Below, in pieces: positions 1-6,241 of a stretch of 8,684 bases of DNA; positions within the stretch are counted from its first letter, which is position 1; each line of letters begins with the position of its first letter. The notes beneath the pieces were generated by a model. It was given only the letters and a program-made list of their open reading frames with translations. It was not told where the DNA came from and did no database searches. Origin of the DNA: an uncultured Beijerinckiaceae bacterium (GTDB lineage: Bacteria; Pseudomonadota; Alphaproteobacteria; Rhizobiales; Beijerinckiaceae); assembly GCA_937873345.1 (NCBI GenBank), contig CALMRL010000113.1, positions 1 to 8,684 of the forward strand. The letters are read 5' to 3'. The translations under genes and the position numbers were made by a program.

Positions 1-73
1 CGGCCGCGACATGCCCTTCGCCGAGCACGGCCGCATGGGTGACGAGGGTCGCCACATGCGTCTCGGCTGGCAT
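1..73 (-). CDS. Probable SerB phosphoserine phosphatase, N-terminus only (partial)
   Basis: A reading frame opens at an ATG (71-73) on the minus strand and runs off the left edge. A Shine-Dalgarno-like AAGAGG lies 10 bases upstream. Only 24 residues are visible; they begin MPAETHVATLV and continue with small hydrophobic residues, which resembles the first strand of the N-terminal region of alphaproteobacterial SerB. The position supports this: serB divergent from miaA is an arrangement I associate with Hyphomicrobiales. SerB hydrolyses phosphoserine to serine in the cytoplasm. The two start codons are 35 bp apart, so the promoters must overlap. The identification rests mainly on gene context because the catalytic HAD motifs lie outside the window; another gene is possible. 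Confidence 0.45.
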   Translation of the reverse strand, partial: MPAETHVATLVTHAAVLGEGHVAA

Positions 74-108
74 GCGAAACGAACCTCTTGGATCGGCAGG
101 GTCGAACG

Positions 109-1044
109 ATGGCATCGGGACGGCCGGCCGGGGGGCCTCGGGCACTCCTCATCGCAGGGCCGACGGCAAGCGGCAAGTCGGCGCTCGCGGCCGGGATCGC
201 GGAGCGGCTCGGCGGCGTCGTGATCAACGCCGATTCGATGCAGGTCTATGCCGACCTCGCGATCCTGACGGCGAGGCCGGGCGAGGCTGAACTGATGCGT
301 GCACCGCACGCGCTGTACGGCACGGTGGACGGTGCCGTCATCTACTCCGTCAAACGCTGGCTCGCCGACGTCACCCCCCATCTCGCCGAAGCCGGCCCCC
401 TGCCGATCATCGTGGGCGGCACCGGGTTGTACTTCAAGGCCCTGATCTCGGGCCTGTCGCCCATCCCCGAGGTACCGGACGCGGTGCGCATCGCCGTCCG
501 CGCGCTGGCGGAGGGACGGCAGCCGGCGGAACTCCATGCCCTGCTGACGCGACGCGATCCCGCCACCGCGGGAAGACTTCGTCCCACCGATCCGCAACGC
601 ATCATCCGCGCGTTGGAAGTGCACGAGGCGACGGGAGGCAGCCTCGCCGCATATCAGAGTCGGCGCGACCCTCCGCTGCTCGACCTTGCGCGATGCGCGC
701 CGGTCACGCTGACCGTCGAGCGAGAGACGCTGCGGCAGCGGATCGACCGGCGTTTCGACATGATGGTCGGAAACGGCGCCCTAGCGGAGGTCGAGCGGCT
801 GGCCGCAAGAAAGTTGTCGCCGACCCTGCCGGCGATGCGGGCGCTCGGTGTGCCCGCGCTGATCGGCGCCCTGCGCGGGGAGAGGCCGCTCGCGGAGGCC
901 ATTTCCATGGCCAAGACCGAGACGAGGCGTTACGCGAAAAGGCAGGAAACCTTCTTCCGCCACCAGCTTGGCGACTTCACCCCGGTGACACCGGACGAGG
1001 CCGAGCGCAGACTTCTACACGCCGCCGTCGCACCCTACTCGTAG
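109..1044 (+). CDS. miaA: tRNA dimethylallyltransferase MiaA
   Basis: MiaA transfers the dimethylallyl group of DMAPP to N6 of adenosine 37 in tRNAs that read codons starting with U; it is a cytoplasmic enzyme. The 311-residue product has the family features in order: the P-loop GPTASGKS at residues 17-24, the substrate-binding NADSMQVY at 40-47, a HALYGTVD segment, GGTGLY at 103-108, and RRYAKRQETFFR near the C-terminus, the usual RQYAKRQxTWFR with Phe in place of Trp. Length is normal for the family. I chose the ATG at 109, which has AGGG 7 bases upstream; an in-frame TTG at 88 would add seven residues without a clear ribosome site. The last 10 bp overlap the end of the convergent gene on the minus strand. 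No downstream hfq is seen, so it appears monocistronic here. Confidence 0.96.
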   Translation: MASGRPAGGPRALLIAGPTASGKSALAAGIAERLGGVVINADSMQVYADLAILTARPGEAELMRAPHALYGTVDGAVIYSVKRWLADVTPHLAEAGPLPIIVGGTGLYFKALISGLSPIPEVPDAVRIAVRALAEGRQPAELHALLTRRDPATAGRLRPTDPQRIIRALEVHEATGGSLAAYQSRRDPPLLDLARCAPVTLTVERETLRQRIDRRFDMMVGNGALAEVERLAARKLSPTLPAMRALGVPALIGALRGERPLAEAISMAKTETRRYAKRQETFFRHQLGDFTPVTPDEAERRLLHAAVAPYS

Positions 1045-1481
1045 GCATGACCCAGTGGCCCGAGGTCGGCACCGCCACCCGGACCGTACCATCCGGCGAA
1101 GTACGGCGAGCCGTAGCCGTCGGCGCCGGAGAAGACGCCGTAGCTGGCGCGGTTGCCGTAGCCGTAGACGCTGTCGCCGCGCAGGCCGAAGCCGTAGTTG
1201 CCGTTGCCATTGGTCAAGGCGTCGGTGATCACCGCGTCGCGCACGGCGCGCCCCTGCCGGTCGCGATGCACGGCGGCGGCGAAGCGGTAGGGCTGCGGCA
1301 GGCGATGGAAGCCGTAACCGGTGCCAGGACCATCGCTGACCAGCGCTTGGCCGCCCTGGCCGTGGGCGGCACGCTCATAGCTCACGCCGATGCGAGAATG
1401 GCGCATCTGCGCCGCCGCCGGCAAAGCGAGCGCCATGCAGGCTGCGCCGGCGAGCGCCAACGTCGAGACCTTCACTGACAT
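1035..1481 (-). CDS. Small secreted Gly/Tyr-rich protein of unknown function
   Basis: This frame encodes 148 residues. The N-terminus is a clear Sec signal peptide: a short basic n-region (MSVKVS), a hydrophobic core of Leu and Ala, and a probable cleavage after residue 24 (ALPAAA|Q). The mature protein has about 124 residues. Its middle part is mixed (around HRDRQGRAVRDAVI), and its C-terminal third is rich in Gly, Tyr and Ser with motifs such as YGYGNRASYG and FAGWYGPGGG. I see no Cys pair, membrane segment or enzymatic motif. The ATG at 1481 is chosen because AGGAGG lies 9 bases upstream and the signal peptide begins there; the frame stays open further upstream, but without signal or ribosome site. 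It is probably periplasmic or surface-associated. A GGAAC-type ECF-sigma promoter may drive it. I do not recognise the family. Confidence 0.75.
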   Translation of the reverse strand: MSVKVSTLALAGAACMALALPAAAQMRHSRIGVSYERAAHGQGGQALVSDGPGTGYGFHRLPQPYRFAAAVHRDRQGRAVRDAVITDALTNGNGNYGFGLRGDSVYGYGNRASYGVFSGADGYGSPYFAGWYGPGGGADLGPLGHAYE

Positions 1482-1530
1482 GAGATATTCCCTCCTGATC
1501 CACGTACCGTCGTTCCGTTGCCAGAGGACG

Positions 1531-1556
1531 AACAGGCCGGCTCGGCGCTTCGTTCC
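1531..1556 (-). promoter_or_regulatory. Possible EcfG-type (general stress) promoter for the secreted protein
   Basis: On the minus strand GGAAC (1556-1552) is followed after 17 bases by TGTT (1534-1531). The alphaproteobacterial EcfG consensus is GGAAC, 16-17 bases, then CGTT, so this matches 8 of 9 fixed positions. Transcription would start near 1523, giving a leader of about 40 bases before the strong ribosome site of the gene starting at 1481. The match is short, so chance cannot be excluded. Confidence 0.35.
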
Positions 1557-1563
1557 CGAGCCG
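1538..1563. repeat. Perfect 8-bp inverted repeat with 10-nt loop in the divergent intergenic region
   Basis: CGGCTCGG (1538-1545) and CCGAGCCG (1556-1563) are exact reverse complements around a 10-base spacer. It lies between the divergent secreted-protein and epimerase genes and overlaps the possible GGAAC box. It is directly followed by a 14-bp GC-only palindrome at 1562-1575. It could be an operator or an RNA hairpin, but the high G+C makes chance palindromes likely. Confidence 0.4.
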
Positions 1564-1629
1564 CGGCCGGCCGCGTTGCCGGTCGGTCCGGCGGCGACTA
1601 GGCTGCCCCGACCATTGAGGATCGGCAGA

Positions 1630-2670
1630 ATGGCGGATGGGTTCGACGAACTTCTCGGCGAGGGGCCGAGCGGCGCCGCGGTCGGCCTGCTGCGCCTCGG
1701 CACCGACCAGCTCGCTCTCACCCTGACGAACTACGGCGCGCGGGCGCTGTCGATCGAGGCACCGGACCGCAACGGGCGTCGCGACCACGTGCTGCTCGGC
1801 TTCGACAAGCTCGCGACGATCCTCAAGGCGGGGTCCTTCAACGCCACGCTCGGACGCTACGCCAACCGCATCGCGGGCGGCCGCTTCACGCTCGACGGCA
1901 GGAGCCACCAGCTGTCCGTCAACGACGGCGCCAACACGTTGCACGGCGGCAAGCAGGCGATGGCGAAGAAGGTCTGGCAGGTGGCGCACCGCGACGCCCG
2001 CTCGGTCGCCTTCTCGCTCGTCAGTCCCGACGGCGACCAGGGCTTTCCCGGCGAGATGCTGGCGACGTCGACCTACACGCTCGACGGCGACACGCTGCAC
2101 CTCGCGCTGGAGGCAACGGTGAGCGAGCCCTGCCCGGTCAATCTGTCGTTCCATCCCTACTTCAACCTCGCGGGGGCGGCGGCCCTCGACGTCAACGACC
2201 ACCTGCTGGAAGTGCCGGCGAGCCGCTACCTGCCCACGGATGCGCAGCAGATTCCCACCGGAGAGCTGGCCGACGTCACCGGTACGCCGTTCGACTTCCG
2301 TCGGCCCGTGCGCATCGGCGAGCGGGTGCGCGGCAGCAACCCGCAGCTGCTCGTGGCACGCGGCTTCGATCATTGCCTCGTGCTCGACGGCGAGGCCGGC
2401 ACGATGCGGCCGGCGGCGCGGCTGCACCACCCCGGCTCCGGACGCACGATGGAGATGAGTACCGATCGCGCAGGACTGCAGGTCTACACCGGCAACAGCC
2501 TCGACGGCTCGCTCGTCGGCTTCGGCGGCACCTATCGGATGACGGCGGGCCTCGCGCTCGAAGCGCAAGCCTTTCCGGACGCCCCGAACCACGGGAATTT
2601 CCCGTCGACCGTGCTGCGCGCGGGCGAGAAGTTCACCGCACGCATCAGCTGCCGATTCACGGCCGGCTGA
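1630..2670 (+). CDS. Aldose 1-epimerase (galactose mutarotase, GalM family)
   Basis: This cytoplasmic enzyme interconverts the alpha and beta anomers of aldoses such as galactose or glucose. The 346-residue product covers the whole family length and has no signal peptide. Diagnostic motifs appear in order: NYGAR near the N-terminus, GRYANRIAGGRF followed by NTLHGG (His105), the catalytic-acid motif NLSFHPYFNL (His175), and the catalytic-base motif ALEAQAFPDAPNH (Glu311) followed by FPS and a leaving RAGEKF. The ATG at 1630 has GAGG 9 bases upstream. The reading frame stays open upstream to about 1390, but that part is antisense to the secreted-protein gene and shows no homology I recognise. 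No sugar transporter or gal operon genes flank it, so the physiological sugar is unknown. A possible terminator follows about 15 bp after the stop. Confidence 0.93.
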   Translation: MADGFDELLGEGPSGAAVGLLRLGTDQLALTLTNYGARALSIEAPDRNGRRDHVLLGFDKLATILKAGSFNATLGRYANRIAGGRFTLDGRSHQLSVNDGANTLHGGKQAMAKKVWQVAHRDARSVAFSLVSPDGDQGFPGEMLATSTYTLDGDTLHLALEATVSEPCPVNLSFHPYFNLAGAAALDVNDHLLEVPASRYLPTDAQQIPTGELADVTGTPFDFRRPVRIGERVRGSNPQLLVARGFDHCLVLDGEAGTMRPAARLHHPGSGRTMEMSTDRAGLQVYTGNSLDGSLVGFGGTYRMTAGLALEAQAFPDAPNHGNFPSTVLRAGEKFTARISCRFTAG

Positions 2671-2685
2671 TGCGTGCGCCTGCCC

Positions 2686-2706
2686 AACCCGGCTGCGCGC
2701 CGGTTT
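2686..2706 (+). terminator. Possible weak terminator hairpin after the epimerase gene
   Basis: CCGGC (2689-2693) and GCCGG (2699-2703) form a 5-bp GC stem around a 5-base loop, with outer AA/TT pairs across one mismatch and only three T following. The position is right for ending the epimerase transcript, but the U-tract is too short for a confident call. Confidence 0.3.
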
Positions 2707-2923
2707 CGGCGATGGCGCTGAAGGCTGCGCAGGTGATCCCATGGACCCACGGCGCGAATGACCAGCATCGGGGTGCCGACGCGATCGATGGTGCCGATGC
2801 CGTTCATCTTGCCACACCGCGATCGTCGAGACATCAAGGCGAGCCTGCCGGTGTGCTCGCTCGGTATGCTGTCGATGCAACCTAACGTCTCGCTGCTCTC
2901 CGGCCGCGCAGACGTCGACACGC

Positions 2924-2942
2924 GTTATGTGATACGATTACA
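2924..2942. promoter_or_regulatory. Possible distal operator (imperfect palindrome) upstream of the receptor gene
   Basis: GTTAT-GTG-ATACG at 2924-2936 matches 8 of 10 arm positions of the alphaproteobacterial Zur-type pattern GTTAT-NNN-ATAAC. An overlapping 15-bp palindrome TGTGAT-ACG-ATTACA (2928-2942) has 5 of 6 paired arm positions. Either could bind a dimeric regulator. It is about 95 bp before the receptor start codon. Confidence 0.3.
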
Positions 2943-3000
2943 ACAATCCCGCCCAAGCGCCGTACGGGGCGCCGGTGCCGCTTGCAGGTCGAACGACGGA

Positions 3001-3013
3001 GTTACACTATAAC
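3001..3013. promoter_or_regulatory. Zur-like operator overlapping a -10-like box of the receptor gene
   Basis: GTTAC-ACT-ATAAC is a near-perfect palindrome; 9 of 10 arm positions agree with the GTTAT-NNN-ATAAC pattern reported for alphaproteobacterial zinc-uptake regulators. The same bases include TATAAC (3008-3013), a good -10 match, 24 bases before the ATG at 3038, so a bound repressor would block the promoter. No convincing -35 box lies 16-18 bases upstream; TTGCAG at 2982-2987 is 20 bases away. The assignment to Zur is an inference from pattern only. Confidence 0.35.
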
Positions 3014-3037
3014 GCATCTCCATCGCTGAGCTTCGCC

Positions 3038-5359
3038 ATGCCTTCGTTCCGCCGCTTCCTGCTTGCTGGCGCAGCCCTATCCATCCTCCCGGCCTTGCCG
3101 GCGCGGGCGCAGACTGCCCTTCCCTCCATCACCCTCGCTTCGCCGGAGAAGCCGAAAGCGGTGAAACGACCCAAGCCGTCCTTGCGTCGAGCCGTGGCGC
3201 GGCCACCTGCCTCCACGGCCACGGCACCCCGCCTCGGTCCCCGCCCCGACACCCAGACCGCTGCGGCAGGCCCGAAGGCCGCCGGCGTCGAGGTCCCGGC
3301 CGGCACCACCGGCGAAGAGGGCGGCCCGGTCAGCCCGCAGGTGGCGGCGGCCCGCACCGGCGAAGCGCGCGCCGAACAGAGCCGCGAGCGCATCTACACG
3401 CAAGGCGGCGCCAGCGTCACCACCATCGGCAAGGCGCAGGTCGACAACCTGCCGCAGGGCAACCAGACAGAATTCGACCGCGTCGTGCTGCAGTTGCCCG
3501 GCGTGTCGCAGGACTCCGCGGCGAGCGGCGACTTCCATATCCGCAACGAGCACGCCAACGTGCAGTATCGCATCAACGGCATCCTGCTGCCCGACGGCGT
3601 GTCGGGCTTCTCGCAGGTGCTGGACTCGAGCTTCATCCGCTCGATCTCGCTGATCGACGGCGCGCTGCCGGCGGAGTACGGCCTGCACACCGCCGGGCTG
3701 CTCGACATCACCACTCGCAACGGCGCCGACAACCCGGGCACGATCGTCACCGGCTACGGCGGCAGCCGCGACACCGTCATCCCCACGGTCGAGACCTCGG
3801 GCGTCAGCGGCACCTGGGACTACTTCTTCACGGCTCGCTTCATCACCGACAACATCGGCATCGAGAGCGCCACGCCGACGCTCGACCCGATCCACGACAG
3901 CGTGCGCCAGGGCCGCTACTTCGGCTACGCCTCGACGCCGCTCGGCGACAGCAACCGCTTCGTGTTCATGTCGGGTGCCACCACCGCGCACTTCCAGGTG
4001 CCCAACGTGATCGGCGCCCCGCCACAGTTCACCGCCTTCGGTGTCTCCAACTTCGACTCGACGCAGCTCAACGAGAACCAGGACGAGCGCTCGATCTTCA
4101 ACATCATCGCGCTGCAGACCACGCTCGGGCCGCTCGACAGCCAGATGTCATACTTCCAGCGCTATTCCTTCCTGCACTTCATCCCCGACCAGACCGGTGA
4201 TCTGGTCTTCAACGGCGTCGCCTCCGACGTCTTCCGCACCAGCCTCGTCAACGGCATCCAGAACGACAACGCCTACCGTGTCAGCGATCGACAGACGATC
4301 CGCTTCGGCTCGGTGTTCCAGGTCGAGCGGGCGGAGGCGCTCAACGGGTCCACCGTGGAGCCGCTCGACGCCGACGGCAACCCGGTCGATGCCCCGTTCG
4401 GACTGTTCGACGCCGAGCGCAAGACGGGCCTCGTTGGAAGCGTCTACGCCTCGGACGAGTACAAGCTGACGCCCAAGCTCACCTTGCAGGCCGGCCTGCG
4501 CTTCGACGCGATGCAGGAGTACGTCACGGCGAACCAGCTCAGCCCGCGCGCCTCGCTGGTCTACACGCCGACGCCGACCACGGTGATCCATGCCGGCTAT
4601 TCCCGCTACTTCACCCCGCCCGAGCTGGCGCTGTCGGCGCCGACGCCGCTGGTGCCGTTCAGCAACACCACCGGCGCGCCGGAAGTGACCCAGAACGATC
4701 CCGTGCGCCCGGAGCGCTCGCACTTCTTCGACGTCGGCGTCACGCAGCAGGTGACGCCGAAGCTCGCTGTCGGTCTCGACGGCTACTACAAGATCGCCAA
4801 GAACCTGATCGACGACGGGCAGTTCGGCCAAGCGTTGGTGCTCACCGCCTTCAACTACGACCACGCCTATAACGAAGGCGTCGAGTTCAAGGCCACCTAC
4901 AAGGATGGCGGCTTCTCCGCCTACGGCAACCTCGCCGCCGCCGTGCAGAAGGCCAAGCAGGTCATATCGAACCAGGACCTCTTCGGCGCCGACGAACTCG
5001 CCTTCATCGCGAACAACTACATCTTCACCGATCACACGCAGCTCATCACCGCCTCGGTCGGCGCCTCGTACCGCTACGCGCCGACGAAGACGACGCTGAC
5101 CACCGACGTGATCTACGGCAACGGCCTGCGCGACGATTTCGCCAACACCGGCCGGGTGCCGGACTACGCGTCCTGGAATCTCGGCTTGTTGCAGGACTTC
5201 CAGCTTTCCGCGCTCGCCAAGCCGACGACGTTCCGCTTCGCCGTGGTCAACGTGCTCGACCACACCTACGAGATCCGCGACGGCTCGGGCATCGGCGTGT
5301 TCGCGCCGCAGTTCGGGCAGCGCCGCGGCTTCTTCGTCAGCCTCAGTCAAAGGTTCTGA
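3038..5359 (+). CDS. TonB-dependent outer-membrane receptor
   Basis: This is an outer-membrane active transporter that takes up a scarce ligand (siderophore, metal, cofactor or similar) with energy from TonB. The 773-residue product begins with a Sec signal peptide (basic SFRR, then a Leu/Ala core, cleavage near PARAQ at residue 25). Residues 26-115 are a flexible Pro/Lys/Ala-rich linker; PSITLAS just after cleavage could serve as the TonB box. The plug domain spans about 119-230, with YRINGI, the AEYGLHTAGLLDITTRNG end motif and no N-terminal signalling domain. The rest is the 22-strand barrel, ending in the typical FFVSLSQRF with a terminal Phe. The ATG at 3038 is preferred over an in-frame GTG at 2975 because the signal peptide begins there, although its ribosome site is weak (GAG 7 bases upstream). 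The tonB-like gene follows at once. The substrate cannot be told from sequence. Confidence 0.93.
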   Translation: MPSFRRFLLAGAALSILPALPARAQTALPSITLASPEKPKAVKRPKPSLRRAVARPPASTATAPRLGPRPDTQTAAAGPKAAGVEVPAGTTGEEGGPVSPQVAAARTGEARAEQSRERIYTQGGASVTTIGKAQVDNLPQGNQTEFDRVVLQLPGVSQDSAASGDFHIRNEHANVQYRINGILLPDGVSGFSQVLDSSFIRSISLIDGALPAEYGLHTAGLLDITTRNGADNPGTIVTGYGGSRDTVIPTVETSGVSGTWDYFFTARFITDNIGIESATPTLDPIHDSVRQGRYFGYASTPLGDSNRFVFMSGATTAHFQVPNVIGAPPQFTAFGVSNFDSTQLNENQDERSIFNIIALQTTLGPLDSQMSYFQRYSFLHFIPDQTGDLVFNGVASDVFRTSLVNGIQNDNAYRVSDRQTIRFGSVFQVERAEALNGSTVEPLDADGNPVDAPFGLFDAERKTGLVGSVYASDEYKLTPKLTLQAGLRFDAMQEYVTANQLSPRASLVYTPTPTTVIHAGYSRYFTPPELALSAPTPLVPFSNTTGAPEVTQNDPVRPERSHFFDVGVTQQVTPKLAVGLDGYYKIAKNLIDDGQFGQALVLTAFNYDHAYNEGVEFKATYKDGGFSAYGNLAAAVQKAKQVISNQDLFGADELAFIANNYIFTDHTQLITASVGASYRYAPTKTTLTTDVIYGNGLRDDFANTGRVPDYASWNLGLLQDFQLSALAKPTTFRFAVVNVLDHTYEIRDGSGIGVFAPQFGQRRGFFVSLSQRF

Positions 5360-5467
5360 TCGCTGGTCGGCGAGGAGACCGCACCGGAAAAGGAACCACC
5401 CGTCCGCACCCTCGACCTGCTGGCGGTCGGCCGGAGCCGTTTCGAGGCGCTGCGCTATCTCGCGGCT

Positions 5468-6214
5468 GTGAGCGTGCTCGTCGCGGGATGCGGCGGCCTC
5501 GCGCTGACCTTCGGTGGGGCAACGCCGGACGAGGCGACGGTGGAGACGGAGAGCGCCGTGATGGTCGATCTGCCGGCGGCCGAAGCGTCCTCGCACCTCG
5601 CGAGCGAGGCGGCGGACGGACCGGAACAGCAGGCGGCGGCGGCCGCTGCCGCATCCCCCGACGCCGCTCCACCGAAGCCGCCCGAGGAGGAGAAGCCCGT
5701 CGAGCGGCCGCCAACCGACGAAGCCAAGCCGGCGGAGCCGGTCGAGGCTCCGCCGCCTCCGGAGCAGCAGGGCGAACTCGCCGCGAAACCAGAGCCGCCG
5801 ACCCCGCCGCGGCAGGCGACTGCGGCACCGGCGGCCGCGGCGGCGGCCCAGGTGGAAATGGCCCCGGCGGGATCGCAGGTGCCGGACCCGTCCAAGCATG
5901 AGGATGGGCAGGAAGGCCTCACCCGTCCCTCGGCCCATGCCATCACGCTGTGGCAGCAGGCGCTGATGAAGCGGCTCGGCGACGCTCGCCGGCAGTTTTC
6001 CGCGCGGCACGATGCCAGCGGGACGGTGACGGTCGGCTTCATCATCGGGGAACGCGGCGAGCTCATCTCCGAACGCGTCGCGGCAAGCTCCGGCTCAAGA
6101 GCGCTCGACACGATCGCCTTGCAGCTGGTGAAGCGCGCCGCACCCTTCCCGCCGCCACCCGCGGGTTCGCACGACGGCGACCTGTCGTTCACCGTTCTCG
6201 TGCGTTTCCGGTGA
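5468..6214 (+). CDS. TonB-family energy transducer (start codon uncertain)
   Basis: TonB proteins sit in the inner membrane, span the periplasm and pass energy from ExbB/ExbD to outer-membrane receptors. From the GTG at 5468 this frame gives 248 residues: a short hydrophobic anchor (SVLVAGCGGLALTF), a Pro/Ala/Glu/Lys-rich spacer at about 40-150, and a C-terminal TonB domain at about 155-248 with LWQQALMKRL, GTVTVGFIIGERGEL, SSGSRALD and PFPPPP, ending in FTVLVRFR. The anchor begins further upstream: in the same frame residues such as RFEALRYLAAV precede the GTG, so the true start is probably near 5402-5420. No ATG, GTG or TTG exists there; CTG codons lie at 5417 and 5420, and AAGGA sits 7 bases before a GTC at 5402. 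The anchor has Ser but lacks the His expected four residues later. It lies in the same frame as the receptor and about 100 bp behind it, so they are probably co-transcribed. Confidence 0.85.
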   Translation: MSVLVAGCGGLALTFGGATPDEATVETESAVMVDLPAAEASSHLASEAADGPEQQAAAAAAASPDAAPPKPPEEEKPVERPPTDEAKPAEPVEAPPPPEQQGELAAKPEPPTPPRQATAAPAAAAAAQVEMAPAGSQVPDPSKHEDGQEGLTRPSAHAITLWQQALMKRLGDARRQFSARHDASGTVTVGFIIGERGELISERVAASSGSRALDTIALQLVKRAAPFPPPPAGSHDGDLSFTVLVRFR

Positions 6215-6216
6215 AG

Positions 6217-6241
6217 CGGCGTCGAAGGGCCGATGACGCCG
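6217..6241 (+). terminator. Hairpin just after the TonB-family gene, possible terminator
   Basis: CGGCGTC (6217-6223) and GACGCCG (6235-6241) are exact reverse complements around an 11-base loop, two bases after the stop codon. There is no T-run, so it may act only as an mRNA-stabilising end or not at all. Confidence 0.25.

Larger units (their letters stand above)
2707..3037. other. Gene-free stretch upstream of the TonB-dependent receptor
   Basis: I see no supported gene here. Short frames exist on both strands (for example 2758-3012 on +, and a minus frame running into the epimerase gene), but they have no ribosome site, no recognisable motif and an arbitrary amino acid composition. The right third is noticeably richer in A+T than its surroundings and holds the palindromes and -10-like sequence described separately, so it is best read as the receptor's control region. 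Confidence 0.5.

Noticed and set aside
1562..1575. 14-bp perfect palindrome CGCGGCCGGCCGCG
   Set aside because: Made only of G and C in a GC-rich genome, so expected by chance; kept only as a side note to the neighbouring inverted repeat.
1375..2880. 501-codon minus-strand open frame opposite the epimerase gene
   Set aside because: Antisense shadow of a clear GalM-family gene with all motifs on the plus strand; no ribosome site or recognisable motif.
2532..2921. Minus-strand 129-codon frame and plus-strand 84-codon frame (2758-3012) in the gap before the receptor
   Set aside because: The first runs 139 bp into the epimerase gene, the second crosses the receptor control region; neither shows family motifs or ribosome sites.
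2928..2942. CRP/FNR site reading of TGTGATACGATTACA
   Set aside because: The half-sites are separated by 5 bases, not the 6 of a TGTGA-N6-TCACA site, and one arm has a mismatch; not claimed as CRP.
4148..6010. Long minus-strand open frame (620 codons) across the receptor and transducer genes
   Set aside because: It is antisense to two well-supported genes, has an Arg-rich composition without domains, and arises from the high G+C third positions.
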